Shown piece after piece: positions 34,323 through 45,562 of a stretch of 64,000 nucleotides of DNA. The translations under genes were made by a program, and so were the position numbers. This DNA is from Pisaster brevispinus (taxonomy: Eukaryota > Echinodermata > Asteroidea > Forcipulatida > Asteriidae). Under the pieces are notes generated by a model, which saw only the letters and a list, made by a program, of their open reading frames with translations, was not told where the DNA came from and did not search any database. Every line of letters starts with the position of its first letter. The stretch's first letter is position 1. The stretch spans positions 20,988,027-21,052,026 of the forward strand of contig JAMKCF010000004.1 in assembly GCA_023634235.1 (NCBI GenBank). The letters run 5' to 3'.

Positions 34323-34856
34323 TATAAACGGTACAAGCGCGCAAAGCGCAGCTGCGGAGCGTCCCAAGAGTCGATCTTATGTTGATCAATATAACAAAAT
34401 TTTTGACTCCACAGTGGTGAACCGTGTTTAGCTCACGAAGTAAAAGGAAAACCACACAATTTCGAGGGATATTGTATGAATCATTACATTCTACTTTTAA
34501 TTTCTAAAAATCTTTCCAACCATATTCATTTAATATCAAACGCTTTTTTAAGCCCAAAATCGCACAATCCAAGGCAACGTGTCCTTTAAAACTGATGTTT
34601 TAATCATAAAAGAGAGTTTCCAGGGGTCAAGTTAGGTTTTGTACTTCAAAAATTTTTCAATGGATAAATTCCTCATGAAAGTTGGGGGAAATTTTAAGTC
34701 TCTAAACCTCACATTGGGGTTAAATTTAATTTTATCTGAAACTCTTTCATGGAAAAATGTGAAAAGTGACATCATCGAACACCGAAAACAAATGCGTCTG
34801 TTCAACCAAAAGAGGCAATTTTGTGCCACTATATCAAACGCACTGCGAAAACTGAG

Positions 34857-35037
34857 GTATTAAAATTTACATCATACTGCTACCGAAGAGAGAATCAAAA
34901 TTAACGTTAAAAAAACACCTGTGTAATTGTTTTGACATAAATAAGCGTAGTTTAACACCCTATGATGGGAATTTAGATTTTTTTAATGTGACAAGCACCC
35001 CATATACATGTTTTAACATCCCGGTTTTTGAAGTGCG
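34857..35037. mobile_element. Decayed relative of the 1684-1925 MITE
   Basis: Shares GAAGAGAGAATCAAAATTAA, CACCTGTGTAATTGTTTTG and the terminal CCCGGTTTTTGAAGTG with the first copy. Confidence 0.6.
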
Positions 35038-35436
35038 GTCAAACCCGATGCCGTTTTGATTGAACATCATCAAAATTCAGGAAAGAACTATAAACATTCT
35101 CTGTATACAAAAAAGAACAGACCATAAATGAAAATATGTGACTTCACCGAACGTTTTTGGATTTTGACCAAAATTGCACTGGATAGATATCAAACACAAC
35201 CGACATTTTGCACCTATAATGTGAGGTTTAGGGGCTTGTCCCCTACTTTCATAAGGACTCTTTCTATTGGAAAATGAGTGGAACACAAAACTGAATTTGA
35301 CCTCTTTTAAACAGATATGTCTAATAAACTATCTTTTCCAATGCTTCTAAATTATACCAGCGAAATGCATTTTACAGCTGACTATCCCAAAGATGAAGGG
35401 CGTTTCACTCCCCGGAGATCACTCCGGCAAGCAGGC

Positions 35437-36369
35437 CTACGTTCCGTCAGTTACGTGTCCCCTGCAAAATATCTGACGTAATCCATTACGAAACTGACGG
35501 TACTTGAAAGCGTAAATCATCGGGTTGACGCAAGAGTTTGTGGCAACCATTGCGACAGAAAGATAATAAAACCATCCACTAAGGGGTATGTCCAAACCGA
35601 GGTTAAACAAAAGAAAGATGATCTGGTTGGGCGTCCAGCAGATCAAGAACGTGATGAAAACGATCAGAAGCATCTTGAAGGTGTTGCGTCTTGCCCGGAG
35701 GAGGGACTCGGCCATGTCCGGCGCGTTTGCTCCATCGGGACGATGCTGGGCTGGTGCCGGGCCGACACGAGCTGCTCCCCGCTTCATCTCCACACTGATG
35801 CGAATATATGCGAAAAGCATTACACCTACTGGGATGACGTATTGCATGAATACCACGAGAGTTCCAATAATGTTGGCTCCTGGAATCTCAATTGAGACGC
35901 ATGTTCCGCTCTTTTCCTCAAAATTAAAGAGACAATATATTATCGTAATAAAAGCCAGAACCCAAGACATGGCCATACACACACTGACCTTGAGCTGGGG
36001 CCGAGTAGCGAACGCTACCTGGTACTTGAAGGGGTAGACGATGGCGAAATATCGCTCCATGGTCAATACCAACAGGCTAAACGTCGACCCGAGGTAAATG
36101 AAAAACAGGGGACAGTTAATATGCCAGACGTGGCAGAGAAACCAACCCAGGGCATCGTTTGGGATGATGTCGGGCACCGGGATTTCACTTCTTAAGATGA
36201 TCATGATGGAACCCAAGAAATCAATCACTGCTTGATGAAAGATGAAGGCGTTTGTACGAGTCTGCATCGATCGTACTTTGAAGATGACGAAGCATACCAA
36301 ACCATTGCCCAGGATCCCAATAATGCCAACGATATCTTGGTAGACACGCAAAAGAAGATTTTCCTCCAT
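35437..36369 (-). CDS. Single-exon class A GPCR, array member 5
   Basis: 310 residues from the ATG at 36369. Positions: GN at 21-22, Asp50 in TM2, TM3 Cys79, ERY 105-107, TM4 Trp136, ECL2 Cys157, TM5 Pro180, ICL3 about 196-228 with VGPAPAQH, CWTP 244-247, NPMIY 282-286. The tail ends RQIFCRGHVTDGT. It differs from member 6 at only four residues (174, 182, 195, 210), all inside TM5-ICL3. TM3 is distinctive for this pair (HINCPLFFIYLGSTF), and YPFKYQV replaces HPFKYQA. The frame is open upstream to 36465, but that leader is shared only with member 6. Located at the plasma membrane; ligand unknown. Confidence 0.93.
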   Translation of the reverse strand: MEENLLLRVYQDIVGIIGILGNGLVCFVIFKVRSMQTRTNAFIFHQAVIDFLGSIMIILRSEIPVPDIIPNDALGWFLCHVWHINCPLFFIYLGSTFSLLVLTMERYFAIVYPFKYQVAFATRPQLKVSVCMAMSWVLAFITIIYCLFNFEEKSGTCVSIEIPGANIIGTLVVFMQYVIPVGVMLFAYIRISVEMKRGAARVGPAPAQHRPDGANAPDMAESLLRARRNTFKMLLIVFITFLICWTPNQIIFLLFNLGLDIPLSGWFYYLSVAMVATNSCVNPMIYAFKYRQFRNGLRQIFCRGHVTDGT

Positions 36370-36549
36370 GTTTGGGAGTTGATTTTGGGTTGAAGTGCAG
36401 TAGTTGCGTACGGAGCGATCTATGTCAGATGTGGTAGGTCTAGATTCTTTATAAACAGAAATCAACGGATAGTCATAATGATACGATGTTTGTCTTTCTT
36501 GGCGAAGTCACAAACTCACAAAAATGGTTGATTATATTTATAATGCAAT

Positions 36550-36560
36550 CCTTATAAAGG
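36550..36560 (-). promoter_or_regulatory. Candidate TATA box of GPCR gene 5
   Basis: CCTTTATAAGG, about 185 bp before the ATG at 36369. The same box is kept in the duplicated copy. Confidence 0.35.
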
Positions 36561-37251
36561 AGAGGATAATATTGTGCGCCAAACGTTGAAATTGGAATTT
36601 AGAAATTGACAACATGAATCGTAACGATGTCCTGTAAATGCAAAGGGAGAGTAATCCCTTCGCTTCTTCTTGATGGCAAGTAATCTGTTACAAGTGTTCA
36701 GTTTAATAAAGCAGAACTCTGAAAGTCAAATCCCATGTCACCGTAAAATTTATTACCGTCATAATGACTCCAATATTGGCTCTACGCGCAGTTCAAAAAA
36801 TGTAATGAATTCCAAGAAAGGTACGGTAAGTGATTTGCCATTCTGCACCATCACGTGCACATTTTGCAAGTTCCATTAGATGTGAATATTCAACAAATCC
36901 CATTGGCAGGTTCCAAAAGAATCAGTCAAAAGACATCCAGCTGAAGTGTTCGATGTCTAAATATAGACATTAAGTCTTATTATTCTCTATAGCGGCTTTT
37001 AAGTTTGGCAATCCAGTTTACTTACTGAAGATGTCCTTGGTCCTACATTCAGTTTCCAAAGAAACTGTTCAAGAATTGTTTCTATAATATCGCAGTATCG
37101 TGGTGTCATGGGTCTTCGATCAGATAACGGGGAAAATGCTCACATTTTCCAAAGCCACCTGACCCACCTTTTAACAATACACTTTCATTCCATAAAAAGC
37201 TGTTGAAATCCTTGAAGTTGCAGTCTTTCGTTCCGAAAGATCGTTCCAAAA

Positions 37252-37443
37252 TTCCCGGGTCAGAATTGAGCCAGATCTGGGTCCCTTCATCAGTATGACC
37301 CAGAACATATGTCAAGGTTACCCAAAAATTGGTCAAACTGACGAAGAAACCAAGTCAAACTAGTTTTTTAAACCAGTTTCCGGGTCAACCTGACCCAGAA
37401 AGGGGCAAGGGTCCGTGACCTGGGTCAATTCTGAACCTGAGAT
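37252..37443. mobile_element. MITE-like repeat with GGGTCAGAATTGA ends, copy A
   Basis: CCCGGGTCAGAATTGAGCCAG at the left is mirrored by CTGGGTCAATTCTGAACCTG at the right, with internal TGACCCAGAA blocks. A minus-strand open frame across it is an artefact. Confidence 0.6.
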
Positions 37444-38202
37444 TTTAGAATTGCAGACGCCGCCCTGTTTTCCATCATTTCAGTGAGCAGCTGTTATCAA
37501 CTTCAGACACAAGTAAAAATGGCGTGCAAAATGATTATATCTTCTGCTGTTTGATTGGCAACTTAATAATAACATAAATAAAATATGATGAACAATTATT
37601 ACATCCACTTTCCCTTTCTCGCTGTTGACGGAACGTAAAGTGATCAATCGAAAACCACTGCGACTGCAAAATTAATTTGGGATGAAATAGTCCCACCAAT
37701 TGATTTAGAACGATACAAGCTTTTAAATGAATCTTCAATTTTTCTGTTCGAATGATAAACACGGTGGCTGAATAAGAGGCGGAATGACATTGGATCCTTT
37801 CTGACCGTCTATCAAGCATCACCATCTACTTTCACCATGTTTATTTTTCCCTTTGGAATAACACTCAAGTTAAACCTTCGCTTGTCCCATTTCAGAGCAA
37901 GATTCTGCATATACTTGATAGTATAGATTAAGCGAAGCTTTGATCTGGAGCGTTCTTATTTCGTTTAAGTTAACAATCTTTCCATAGAATTGAGGGAATA
38001 AGCAAATTTACGTTGGTCTCATGTGGTAAGATTTCCAAGTCGGGCGCTAATCAAATCAGTTATTAGCTGTCAGGAGAAGGTCTGCCGACATCAAAGTGTT
38101 TTGTTATTTCTTGAAAAGATTTAAAGATAAAAATAAAACTGACTATCGAAAACGTCTTTAAAGTTTGAATTTTTATAATAATAATAATTATTATTATTTT
38201 GC

Positions 38203-38595
38203 TTCAAAGGGAGGGTCCTTTGGTAATTACTCTAAAAATTAATTACCATAAAAACGTACTTGGTAAAGACCACTGGAGAGCTGTTGTTACCATAAAACTT
38301 GCTAGAAACGACCCCCTTTGAAGTAAATGTAGCTTTTTTATAGAGAAAGACGTACATTTTCAACTAAAATTGAGTCTGAGATGAAGCCTTTCTCTGGCAT
38401 CGGAAAGCACACACATTCTATGCAAAACGGGTGATTTGGGGGTTTTGTATTCTTCTATTTTCTTGCAAATTCAATGACCAATGAGCACAATTAATTTTCA
38501 AAGGTTTATTATTTTATGCATATATTGCTATAGGATACATCGAGGGTAGGCTCTATTGGTCTTCGACAATTACCAAAAGTATACATTGCCTTAAG
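38203..38595. mobile_element. MITE-like element, TTTAAAGG family (copy A)
   Basis: It starts TTCAAAGGGAGGGTCCTTTGGTAATTA and ends AATTACCAAAAGTATACATTGCCTTAA; inverted relative of 20873-21256. Confidence 0.7.
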
Positions 38596-39132
38596 TTAAG
38601 AAACAGTGTTTGTTATTACATCACCAATCCAATACTAAATCAGACCTCGATTGGCAGTTCGGACTATTTCTGTCACAGTTCGGCTCCTCTATAACCATTA
38701 TTATGATAAGCCTACTAGTTCCTTGCGCTCCTTACATTGTCCACAGTCATGTTCGACTTCATGAATTGATCGCGGCACGGAACCCTGTTGAAATGGTTCG
38801 ATAAACAATGGAGATCTGCGGCATTGAGCACGCCCGTCATAAAGCATCCAGTCTAATATCAATGTTGGATTTATTACATTAAGTCAATGCATTAAAAGCA
38901 AACTGCCTCAGAAAACATGAAAAATACGAAATGTTTGATTTTTTTTTTATATTAACAATGGGCCTAAATAAATAAACGACTGGTAAAGAAAAAACTAGCT
39001 CGATTGGCTTGCCTAGTTGGCCAAAGCGTGCGTGTATGCTTACGCACGCGTCAGTAACGCGCAACGCAATCAAACATTCCTCAATGTAAAATACTCAAAA
39101 CGCAGCTGCGAATAAAAGAGTGGCGATGAGGA

Positions 39133-39432
39133 CCGGACAGTGTCATGGCTCTGCCCAGCCTCGCTACCATGGGCAGCGCGCCGTATCGATACCTCTCGTC
39201 ACTAACCCCTGGTAGGAATGTACTGAAAAACAACGCTGATTGGCTTCCCAACGGTGACCACATTGCGTGCACGCTTGTTAAAAACTTTCGAGCGCATGTA
39301 TGGCGCTTGTAGGACGGTTAGTACGCGCGTGTGAAAATGCAAGTATTTTGACGCGATTCCATTTCAAACGAATCGTGTTTTTACACGGTCACCCTTAACT
39401 GCATACAGTTAGACTATCACAAAATCAAAGAA
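39133..39432. repeat. Insertion unique to copy A, first part
   Basis: Contains the inverse of the 18.5-kb repeat (GCAGCGCGCCGTATCGATACC). It is absent from copy B, where GAGGACC joins directly to AGTTTCATGGCTCTGCC. Confidence 0.6.
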
Positions 39433-39851
39433 GAATGACAGAGGACCAGTTGCTTTTTGACTTGATGCCTCTTTTACGGGTTACCGTACTTGAGCGCGCA
39501 CGTAGAATGGATCGGCCCAGGCCTAATTAAAATGTGCTAGATTCTAGCACATTTTAATGAACCAATTCCAGGGGTTATGATCGAGCAAAGCATGCTGGGA
39601 AAAATGGCGCGGCGAGATCAATCACCCCTGGGAACGAGGATGAATGACAGAGGACCAGTTGCTCTTTGACTTGAGGCCTCTTTTGCGCGTTACCATACTT
39701 GAGCGCGCGCATAGAATGGATCGGCCCCAGGCCTAATTAAAATGTGCTAGATTCTAGCACATTTTAATGAACCAATTCCAGGGGTTATGGTCGAGCAAGG
39801 CATGCTGGGGAAAAATGGCGCGGCGAGATCGATCACCCCTGGGAACGAGGT
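39433..39851. repeat. Two tandem 209-bp units, each with a palindrome
   Basis: GAATGACAGAGGACCAGTTGC opens both units (39433 and 39642). Each contains TTAAAATGTGCTAGA/TCTAGCACATTTTAA as a 30-bp palindrome and ends near CACCCCTGGGAACGAG. The units differ by a handful of substitutions. Confidence 0.85.
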
Positions 39852-39852
39852 T

Positions 39853-40088
39853 GGGCTCTGCCTACCGTAAGAAAAGAATCGGCGCGTACGGAATCAGGGA
39901 ATTCTTTTCTTACGTCAAGCGTATTTCACGGTTTAGCAGGCTAGAATTTGTGCTTGTGCGCGTTCGTACTCCACGTTACTAAGCATTTTTCGCTTACACA
40001 GCTAGCGCAGAAATTCGACGCTTGCACAGTAAGCGGAGAGTGGTGATTGCATGCGCAGAATTCGGCGGTAAAGCAGACCCATGAAATA
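39853..40088. mobile_element. Inverted relative of the 12605 MITE
   Basis: CGCTTACACAGCTAGCGCAG, CAGTAAGCGGAGAGTGGTGAT and GAATTCGGCGGTAAAGCAG are the complement of blocks in 12605-12863. Confidence 0.6.
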
Positions 40089-40402
40089 AAGACTCCGTGC
40101 ACAAAGGATCGAGCTGAGGAGTTGCACAAAGTAAGACACGTGACGCGTGTTCCACCATTCAATTAACAATTATCTATAAGTGTGGTAATAATATTCATGA
40201 TTTGTTAATGATCAGAAAATGTGGCTGATTGTCATGCACACTTTATAAGAACAAGAGTTGAGAACTTGAGTTATCATTATATACATTCTAGGCATACTCA
40301 CTAACAATTTAAAACAATTGGTTTGTGACACTGATTCTTATGGAATGCTCAAGTCAAAGCTATTGGGTGTGATGTGAATGGTTACTTGCTCTGGTTTACA
40401 CA

Positions 40403-40605
40403 ATGTCCCGGGGTTACGATCGAGCAAGACATTCTGGGAAAGAAAGGAAATGGAGGGGCGAGATCGTACACCACTGGGATTGAGGTTGGTTTGCTATTAG
40501 GCGCATTCGGCGTTCAGCGATACGGGTGTTGGCGCACAAGCTTAAGCGGACGCTATTAACGCGCAACGCATTCAGTACACGGTACTCAACGTAAAATAAT
40601 ACGGT
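40403..40605. repeat. Partial copy of the 31.05/32.8-kb repeat
   Basis: GGGGTTACGATCGAGCAAGACATTCTGG through CGCAACGCATTCAGTACACGGTACTCAA. It separates the two duplication copies and matches the sequence immediately left of copy A (once the 962-bp insert is discounted), so the duplicated unit began at least here. Confidence 0.7.
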
Positions 40606-41269
40606 ACTAGCGTGCAAAGCGCAGCTGCGGAGCGTCCCAAGAGTCGATCTTATATTGATCAATACAACCAAATTTTTGACTCCACGGTGGTGAACCGTGT
40701 TTAGCTCACGAAGTAAAAGGAAAACCACACAATTTCGAGGGATATTGTATGAATCATTACATTCTACTTTTAATTTCTAAAAATCTTTCCAACCATATTC
40801 ATTTAATATCAAACGTTTTTTAAAGCCCAAAATCGCACAATCCAAGGCAACGTGTCCCTTAAAACTGATGTTTTAATCATTAACGAGAGTTTCCAGGGGT
40901 CAAGTTAGGTTTTGTACTTCAATCATTTTTCAATGGATAAATTCCTCATGAAAGTTGGGGGAAATTTTAAGTCTCTAAACCTCATGTTGGGGTCAAATTT
41001 AATTTTATCTGAAACTCTTTCATGGAAAAATGTGAAACGTGACGTCATCGAACACCGAAAACAAATGCGTCTGTTCAACCAAAGGACTCTATCTATTGAA
41101 AAATGAGTGGAACACAAAACTGAAGTTGACCTACTCTTTTAAACAGATATGCCTAATAAAACTATCTTTTCCAATGCTTCTAAATTGTACCAGCGAAATG
41201 CATTTAACAGCTGATTATCCCAAAGATGAAGGGCGTTTCACTCCCCGGAGATCACTCCTGCAAGTAAGC

Positions 41270-42202
41270 CTACGTTCCGTCAGTTACGTGTCCCCTGCAA
41301 AATATCTGACGTAATCCATTACGAAACTGACGGTACTTGAAAGCGTAAATCATCGGGTTGACGCAAGAGTTTGTGGCAACCATTGCGACAGAAAGATAAT
41401 AAAACCATCCACTAAGGGGTATGTCCAAACCGAGGTTAAACAAAAGAAAGATGATCTGGTTGGGCGTCCAGCAGATCAAGAACGTGATGAACACGATCAG
41501 AAGCATCTTGAAGGTGTTGCGTCTTGCCCGGAGGAGGGATTCGGCCATGTCCGGTGCGTTTGCTCCATCGGGGAGATGCTGGGCTGGTGCCGGGCCGACA
41601 CGAGCTGCTCCCCGCTTAATCTCCACACTGATGCGAATATAGGCGAAGAGCATTACACATACTGGGATGACGTATTGCATGATTACCACGAGAGTTCCAA
41701 TAATGTTGGCTCCTGGAATCTCAATCGAGACGCATGTTCCGCTCTTTTCCTCAAAATTAAAGAGACAATATATTATCGTTATAAAAGCCAGAACCCAAGA
41801 CATGGCCATACACACACTGACCTTGAGCTGGGGCCGAGTAGCGAACGCTACCTGGTACTTGAAGGGGTAGACGATGGCGAAATACCGCTCCATGGTCAAT
41901 ACCAACAGGCTAAACGTCGACCCGAGGTAAATGAAAAACAGGGGACAGTTAATATGCCAGACGTGGCAGAGAAACCAACCCAGGGCATCGTTTGGGATGA
42001 TGTCGGGCACGGGGATTTCACTTCTTAAGATGATCATGATGGAGCCCAAGAAATCAATCACTGCTTGATGAAAGATGAAGGCGTTTGTACGAGTCTGCAT
42101 CGATCGTACTTTGAAGATGACGAAGCATACCAAACCATTGCCCAGGATCCCAATAATGCCAACGATATCTTGGTAGACACGCAAAAGAAGATTTTCCTCC
42201 AT
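41270..42202 (-). CDS. Single-exon class A GPCR, array member 6
   Basis: 310 residues from the ATG at 42202, the twin of member 5 in the second duplication copy. All class A landmarks are conserved. The four residue differences from member 5 (Ile174, Cys182, Ile195, Leu210) and about ten nucleotide differences cluster between 41487 and 41750. Half of these nucleotide changes match member 3, including the codons for VCV and HLPDG. Outside this block the two genes are almost identical. The reading frame extends upstream to 42340 without a stop, but the added 46 residues have no signal-peptide character. Located at the plasma membrane; ligand unknown. Confidence 0.93.
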   Translation of the reverse strand: MEENLLLRVYQDIVGIIGILGNGLVCFVIFKVRSMQTRTNAFIFHQAVIDFLGSIMIILRSEIPVPDIIPNDALGWFLCHVWHINCPLFFIYLGSTFSLLVLTMERYFAIVYPFKYQVAFATRPQLKVSVCMAMSWVLAFITIIYCLFNFEEKSGTCVSIEIPGANIIGTLVVIMQYVIPVCVMLFAYIRISVEIKRGAARVGPAPAQHLPDGANAPDMAESLLRARRNTFKMLLIVFITFLICWTPNQIIFLLFNLGLDIPLSGWFYYLSVAMVATNSCVNPMIYAFKYRQFRNGLRQIFCRGHVTDGT

Positions 42203-42378
42203 GTTTGGGAGTTGATTTTGGGTTGAAGTGCAGCAGTTGCGTACGGAGCGATCTATGTCAGACGTAGTAGGTCTAGATTCTTTATAAACAGAATTCAACG
42301 GATAGTCATATACGATGTTTGTCTTTCTTGGCGAAGTCACAAACTCACAAAAATGGTTGATTACATTTATAATGCAAT

Positions 42379-42389
42379 CCTTATAAAGG
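42379..42389 (-). promoter_or_regulatory. Candidate TATA box of GPCR gene 6
   Basis: CCTTTATAAGG about 178 bp before the ATG at 42202, conserved from copy A. Confidence 0.35.
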
Positions 42390-43080
42390 AGTGGATAATA
42401 TTGTGCGCCAAACGTTGAAATTGGAATCTAGAAATTGACAACATAAATGGCAACGATGTCCTGTAAATGCAAAGGGAGAGTAATCCCTTCGCTTCTTCTT
42501 GATGGCAAGTAATCTGTTACAAGTGTTCAGTTTAATATAGCAGAACTCTGAAAGTCAAATCCCATGTCACCGAAAAAGTCATTACCGTCATAATGACTCC
42601 AATATTGGCTCTACGCGCAGTTCAAAAAATGTAATGAATTCCAAGAAAGGTACGGTAAGTGATTTGCCATTCTGCGCCATCACGTGCACATTTTGCAAGT
42701 TCCATTAGATGTGAATATTCAACAAATCCCGTTGGCAGGTTCCAAAAGCATCAGTCAAAAGACATCCAGCTGAAGTGTTCAATGTCTAAATATAGACATT
42801 AAGTCTTATTATTCTCTATAGCGGCTTTTAAGTTTGGCAATCCAGTTTACTTACTGAAGATGTCCTTGGTCCTATATTCAGTTTCCAAAGAAACTGTTCA
42901 AGAATTGTTTCTATAATATCGCAGTATCGTGGTGTCATGGGTCTTCGATCAGATAACGGGGAAAATGCTCAGATTTTCCAAAGCCACCTGACCAACCTTT
43001 TAACAATACACTTTCATTCCATAAAAAGGTGTTGAAATCCTTGAAGTTGCAGTCTTTTGTTCCGAAAGATCGTTCCAAAA

Positions 43081-43280
43081 TTCCCGGGTCAGAATTGAGC
43101 CAGATCTGGGTCCCTTCATCAGTATGACCCAGAACATGTGTCAAAATTACCCAGAAATTGGTCAAACTGACGAAGAAACCAAGTCAAACTAGTTTTTTAA
43201 ACCAGTTTCCGGGTCAACATGACCCAGAAAGGGGCAAGGGTCCGTGACCTGGGTCAATTCTGAACCTGGGTCAATTCTGA
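43081..43280. mobile_element. MITE-like repeat with GGGTCAGAATTGA ends, copy B
   Basis: Duplicate of 37252-37443, with an extra CTGGGTCAATTCTGAA at the right end. Confidence 0.6.
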
Positions 43281-44066
43281 ATTGCAGACGCCGCCCTGTT
43301 TTCCATCATTTCAGTGAGCAGCTGTTATCAACTTCAGACACAAGTAAAAATGGCGTGCAAAATGATTATATCTTCTGCTGTTTGATTGGTTAATAATAAC
43401 ATAAATAAAATATGATGAAAAATTATTACATCCACTTTAAATATACACTTAACCTTTTTGCAATATGTTTTCCCTTTCTCGCTGTTGACGGAACGTAAAG
43501 TGATCAATCGAAAACCACTGCGACTGCAAAATTAATTTGGGATGAAATAGTTCCGCTAATTGATTTAGAACGATAAAAGCTTTTAAATGAATCTTCGAAT
43601 TTTCTGTTCGAATGATCAACACGGTGGCTGAATAAGATGCGGAACGACGTTGGATCCTTTCTGACCGTCTATCAAGCATCGCCATCTACTTTCACCATGT
43701 TTATTATTCCCTTTGGAATAACACTCCAAGTTGAACCTTCGCTTGTCCCATTTCAGAGCAAGATTCTGCATTACTTGAATTATAGATTAAGCGAAGCTTT
43801 GATCTGGAGCGTTCTTATTTCGTTTAAGTTAACAATCACTCCAGTTACTATAGAAATGAGGGAATAGGCAAATTTACTTTGGTCTCATGTGGTAAGATTT
43901 CCAAGTCGGGCGCTAATTAAATCAGTTATTAGCTGTCAGGAGAAAGTCTGCCGACATCAAAGCGTTTTGTTTTTCCTTGAAAAGATTTAAAGATAAAAGT
44001 AAATCTGACTGATCGAAAACGTCTTTAAAATATGAATTTTTATTATAATTATTATTGTTATTTTGC

Positions 44067-44450
44067 TTCAAAGGGATGGTCCTTTGGTAATTACTCAAAA
44101 AACTAATTACCATAAAAACGTACTTGGTAAAGAGCACTGGAGAGCTGTTGTTACTATAAAACTTGCTAGAAACGACCCGCTTTGAAGTAAATGTAGCTTT
44201 TTTTATAGAGAAATACGTAAATTTTCAACTAAAATTGAATCTGAGATGAAGCCTTTCTCTGGCATCGGAAAGCACACACATTCTATGCAAAACGGGTGTT
44301 TTGTTTTCTTCTATTTTCTTGCAACTTCAATGACCAATAGGACCAATTTTCAAAGGTTTATTATTTTATGCATAATGTTAGGATACATCTAGTGAGGTTA
44401 TAGGCTCTACTGGTATTCGACAATTACCAAAAGTATACACTGCCTTTAAG
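44067..44450. mobile_element. MITE-like element, TTTAAAGG family (copy B)
   Basis: Duplicate of 38203-38595 with intact terminal TTTAAAGGCAGTGTATAC on minus. Confidence 0.7.
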
Positions 44451-44944
44451 TTAAACTAAATCAGACCTCGTATTGGCAGTTCGGACTATTTCTGTCACAG
44501 TTCGGCTCCTCTAACCATAATATTATGATAAGCCTACTAGTTCCTTGCGCTCCTTACATTGTCCACAGTCATGTTCGACCTCATGAATTGATCGCGGCAC
44601 GGAACCCTGTTGAAATGGTTCGATAAACAATGGAGATCTGCGGCATTGAGCACGCCCGTCATAAAGCATCCAGTCTAATATAACAATGTTGGATTTATTA
44701 CATTAGTAAGTCAATGTATTCACAGAGTGATAAAAAGCAAACTGCCTCAGTCAACATGAATAATACGAAATTTTAGAACAATTTTTACGAACATTGGGCC
44801 TAAATAAACGTCTGGTAAAAAAATCGGCCTTCATAACCTAGAGCGTGCGCGTAAGCTTACGTGCGCGTCAGTAACGCGCAACACAATCATACATTCCTCA
44901 ATGTAAAATACTCAAAGCGCAGCTGCGAATAAAAGTGGCGATGA

Positions 44945-45126
44945 GGACCAGTTTCATGGCTCTGCCTACCGTAAGAAAAGAATCAGGGAATTATTTGCTT
45001 ACGTCAAGCGTATTTCACGGTTTAGCAGAGAAGTTTTGCTTTTGCGCGTTCGTACTCCACGTTACTAAGCATTCTTCGCTTACACAGCTAGCGCAGAATT
45101 CGGCGGTAAGCAGAACCATGAAATAA
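44945..45126. mobile_element. Shorter relative of the 12605 MITE, copy B
   Basis: Counterpart of 39853-40088. It retains the outer AGTTTCATGGCTCTGC end that was lost or displaced in copy A. Confidence 0.6.
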
Positions 45127-45556
45127 ACACTCCGTGCACAAAGGATCGAGCTGAGGAGTGTCATATAAAAGTAAGACACGTGACGCGTGTACCACCAATC
45201 AAGTAACAGGTATCTATAAGTGTGGTATCAATATTCATGACTTGTTAATTATCAGAAAATGTGGCTGATTGTCATGCACATTTTATAAGAAAAAGAGTAG
45301 AACTTGAGTTATCATTATATAAATTCTAGGCCTACTCACTAAAACAATTTAGAACAAGTGGTTTGTGACACTGAGATTCTTATGGAATGCTCAAGTCAAA
45401 ACTATTGTGTGTGATGTGAATTTTTAATTGCTCTGATTTGCACAATGTCTAGAACCAAACTATCGTCTTCCTCTATTGTTTGCCATTCTTTAATCAAGAA
45501 GGTCTCGTTTTCAAGACCATTGCATATGCGGTTCGACTTCTGAAGCGCTTTTTGTA

Positions 45557-45562
45557 TTTCTC
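45557..45562. repeat. Left target-site duplication of the Polinton
   Basis: TTTCTC, identical to 61113-61118. Six base pairs is the expected duplication length for Polinton integrases. Confidence 0.95.

Larger units (their letters stand above)
34332..40402. repeat. Segmental duplication, copy A
   Basis: Runs from CGCAAAGCGCAGCTGCGGAG to CACAATGTC and is collinear with 40606-45454. It contains GPCR member 5, its flanks and several MITEs. Copy A alone holds about 450 bp at 34812-35262 (including a decayed MITE) and about 720 bp at 39133-39852. Confidence 0.9.
40606..45454. repeat. Segmental duplication, copy B
   Basis: Collinear with 34332-40402, in direct tandem. It carries GPCR member 6 and lacks the two insertions present in copy A. 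Non-coding flanks are highly similar, with scattered substitutions and short indels, indicating a young duplication. Confidence 0.9.

Noticed and set aside
34639..34863. Open frame duplicated at 40912-41106 (KVGGNFKSLNL...)
   Set aside because: Conserved only because of the segmental duplication; it ends differently in the two copies, and its complement is equally open.
37106..37336. Minus frame duplicated at 42935-43165
   Set aside because: Lies across an inverted-repeat element; differences between copies are not biased to silent sites.
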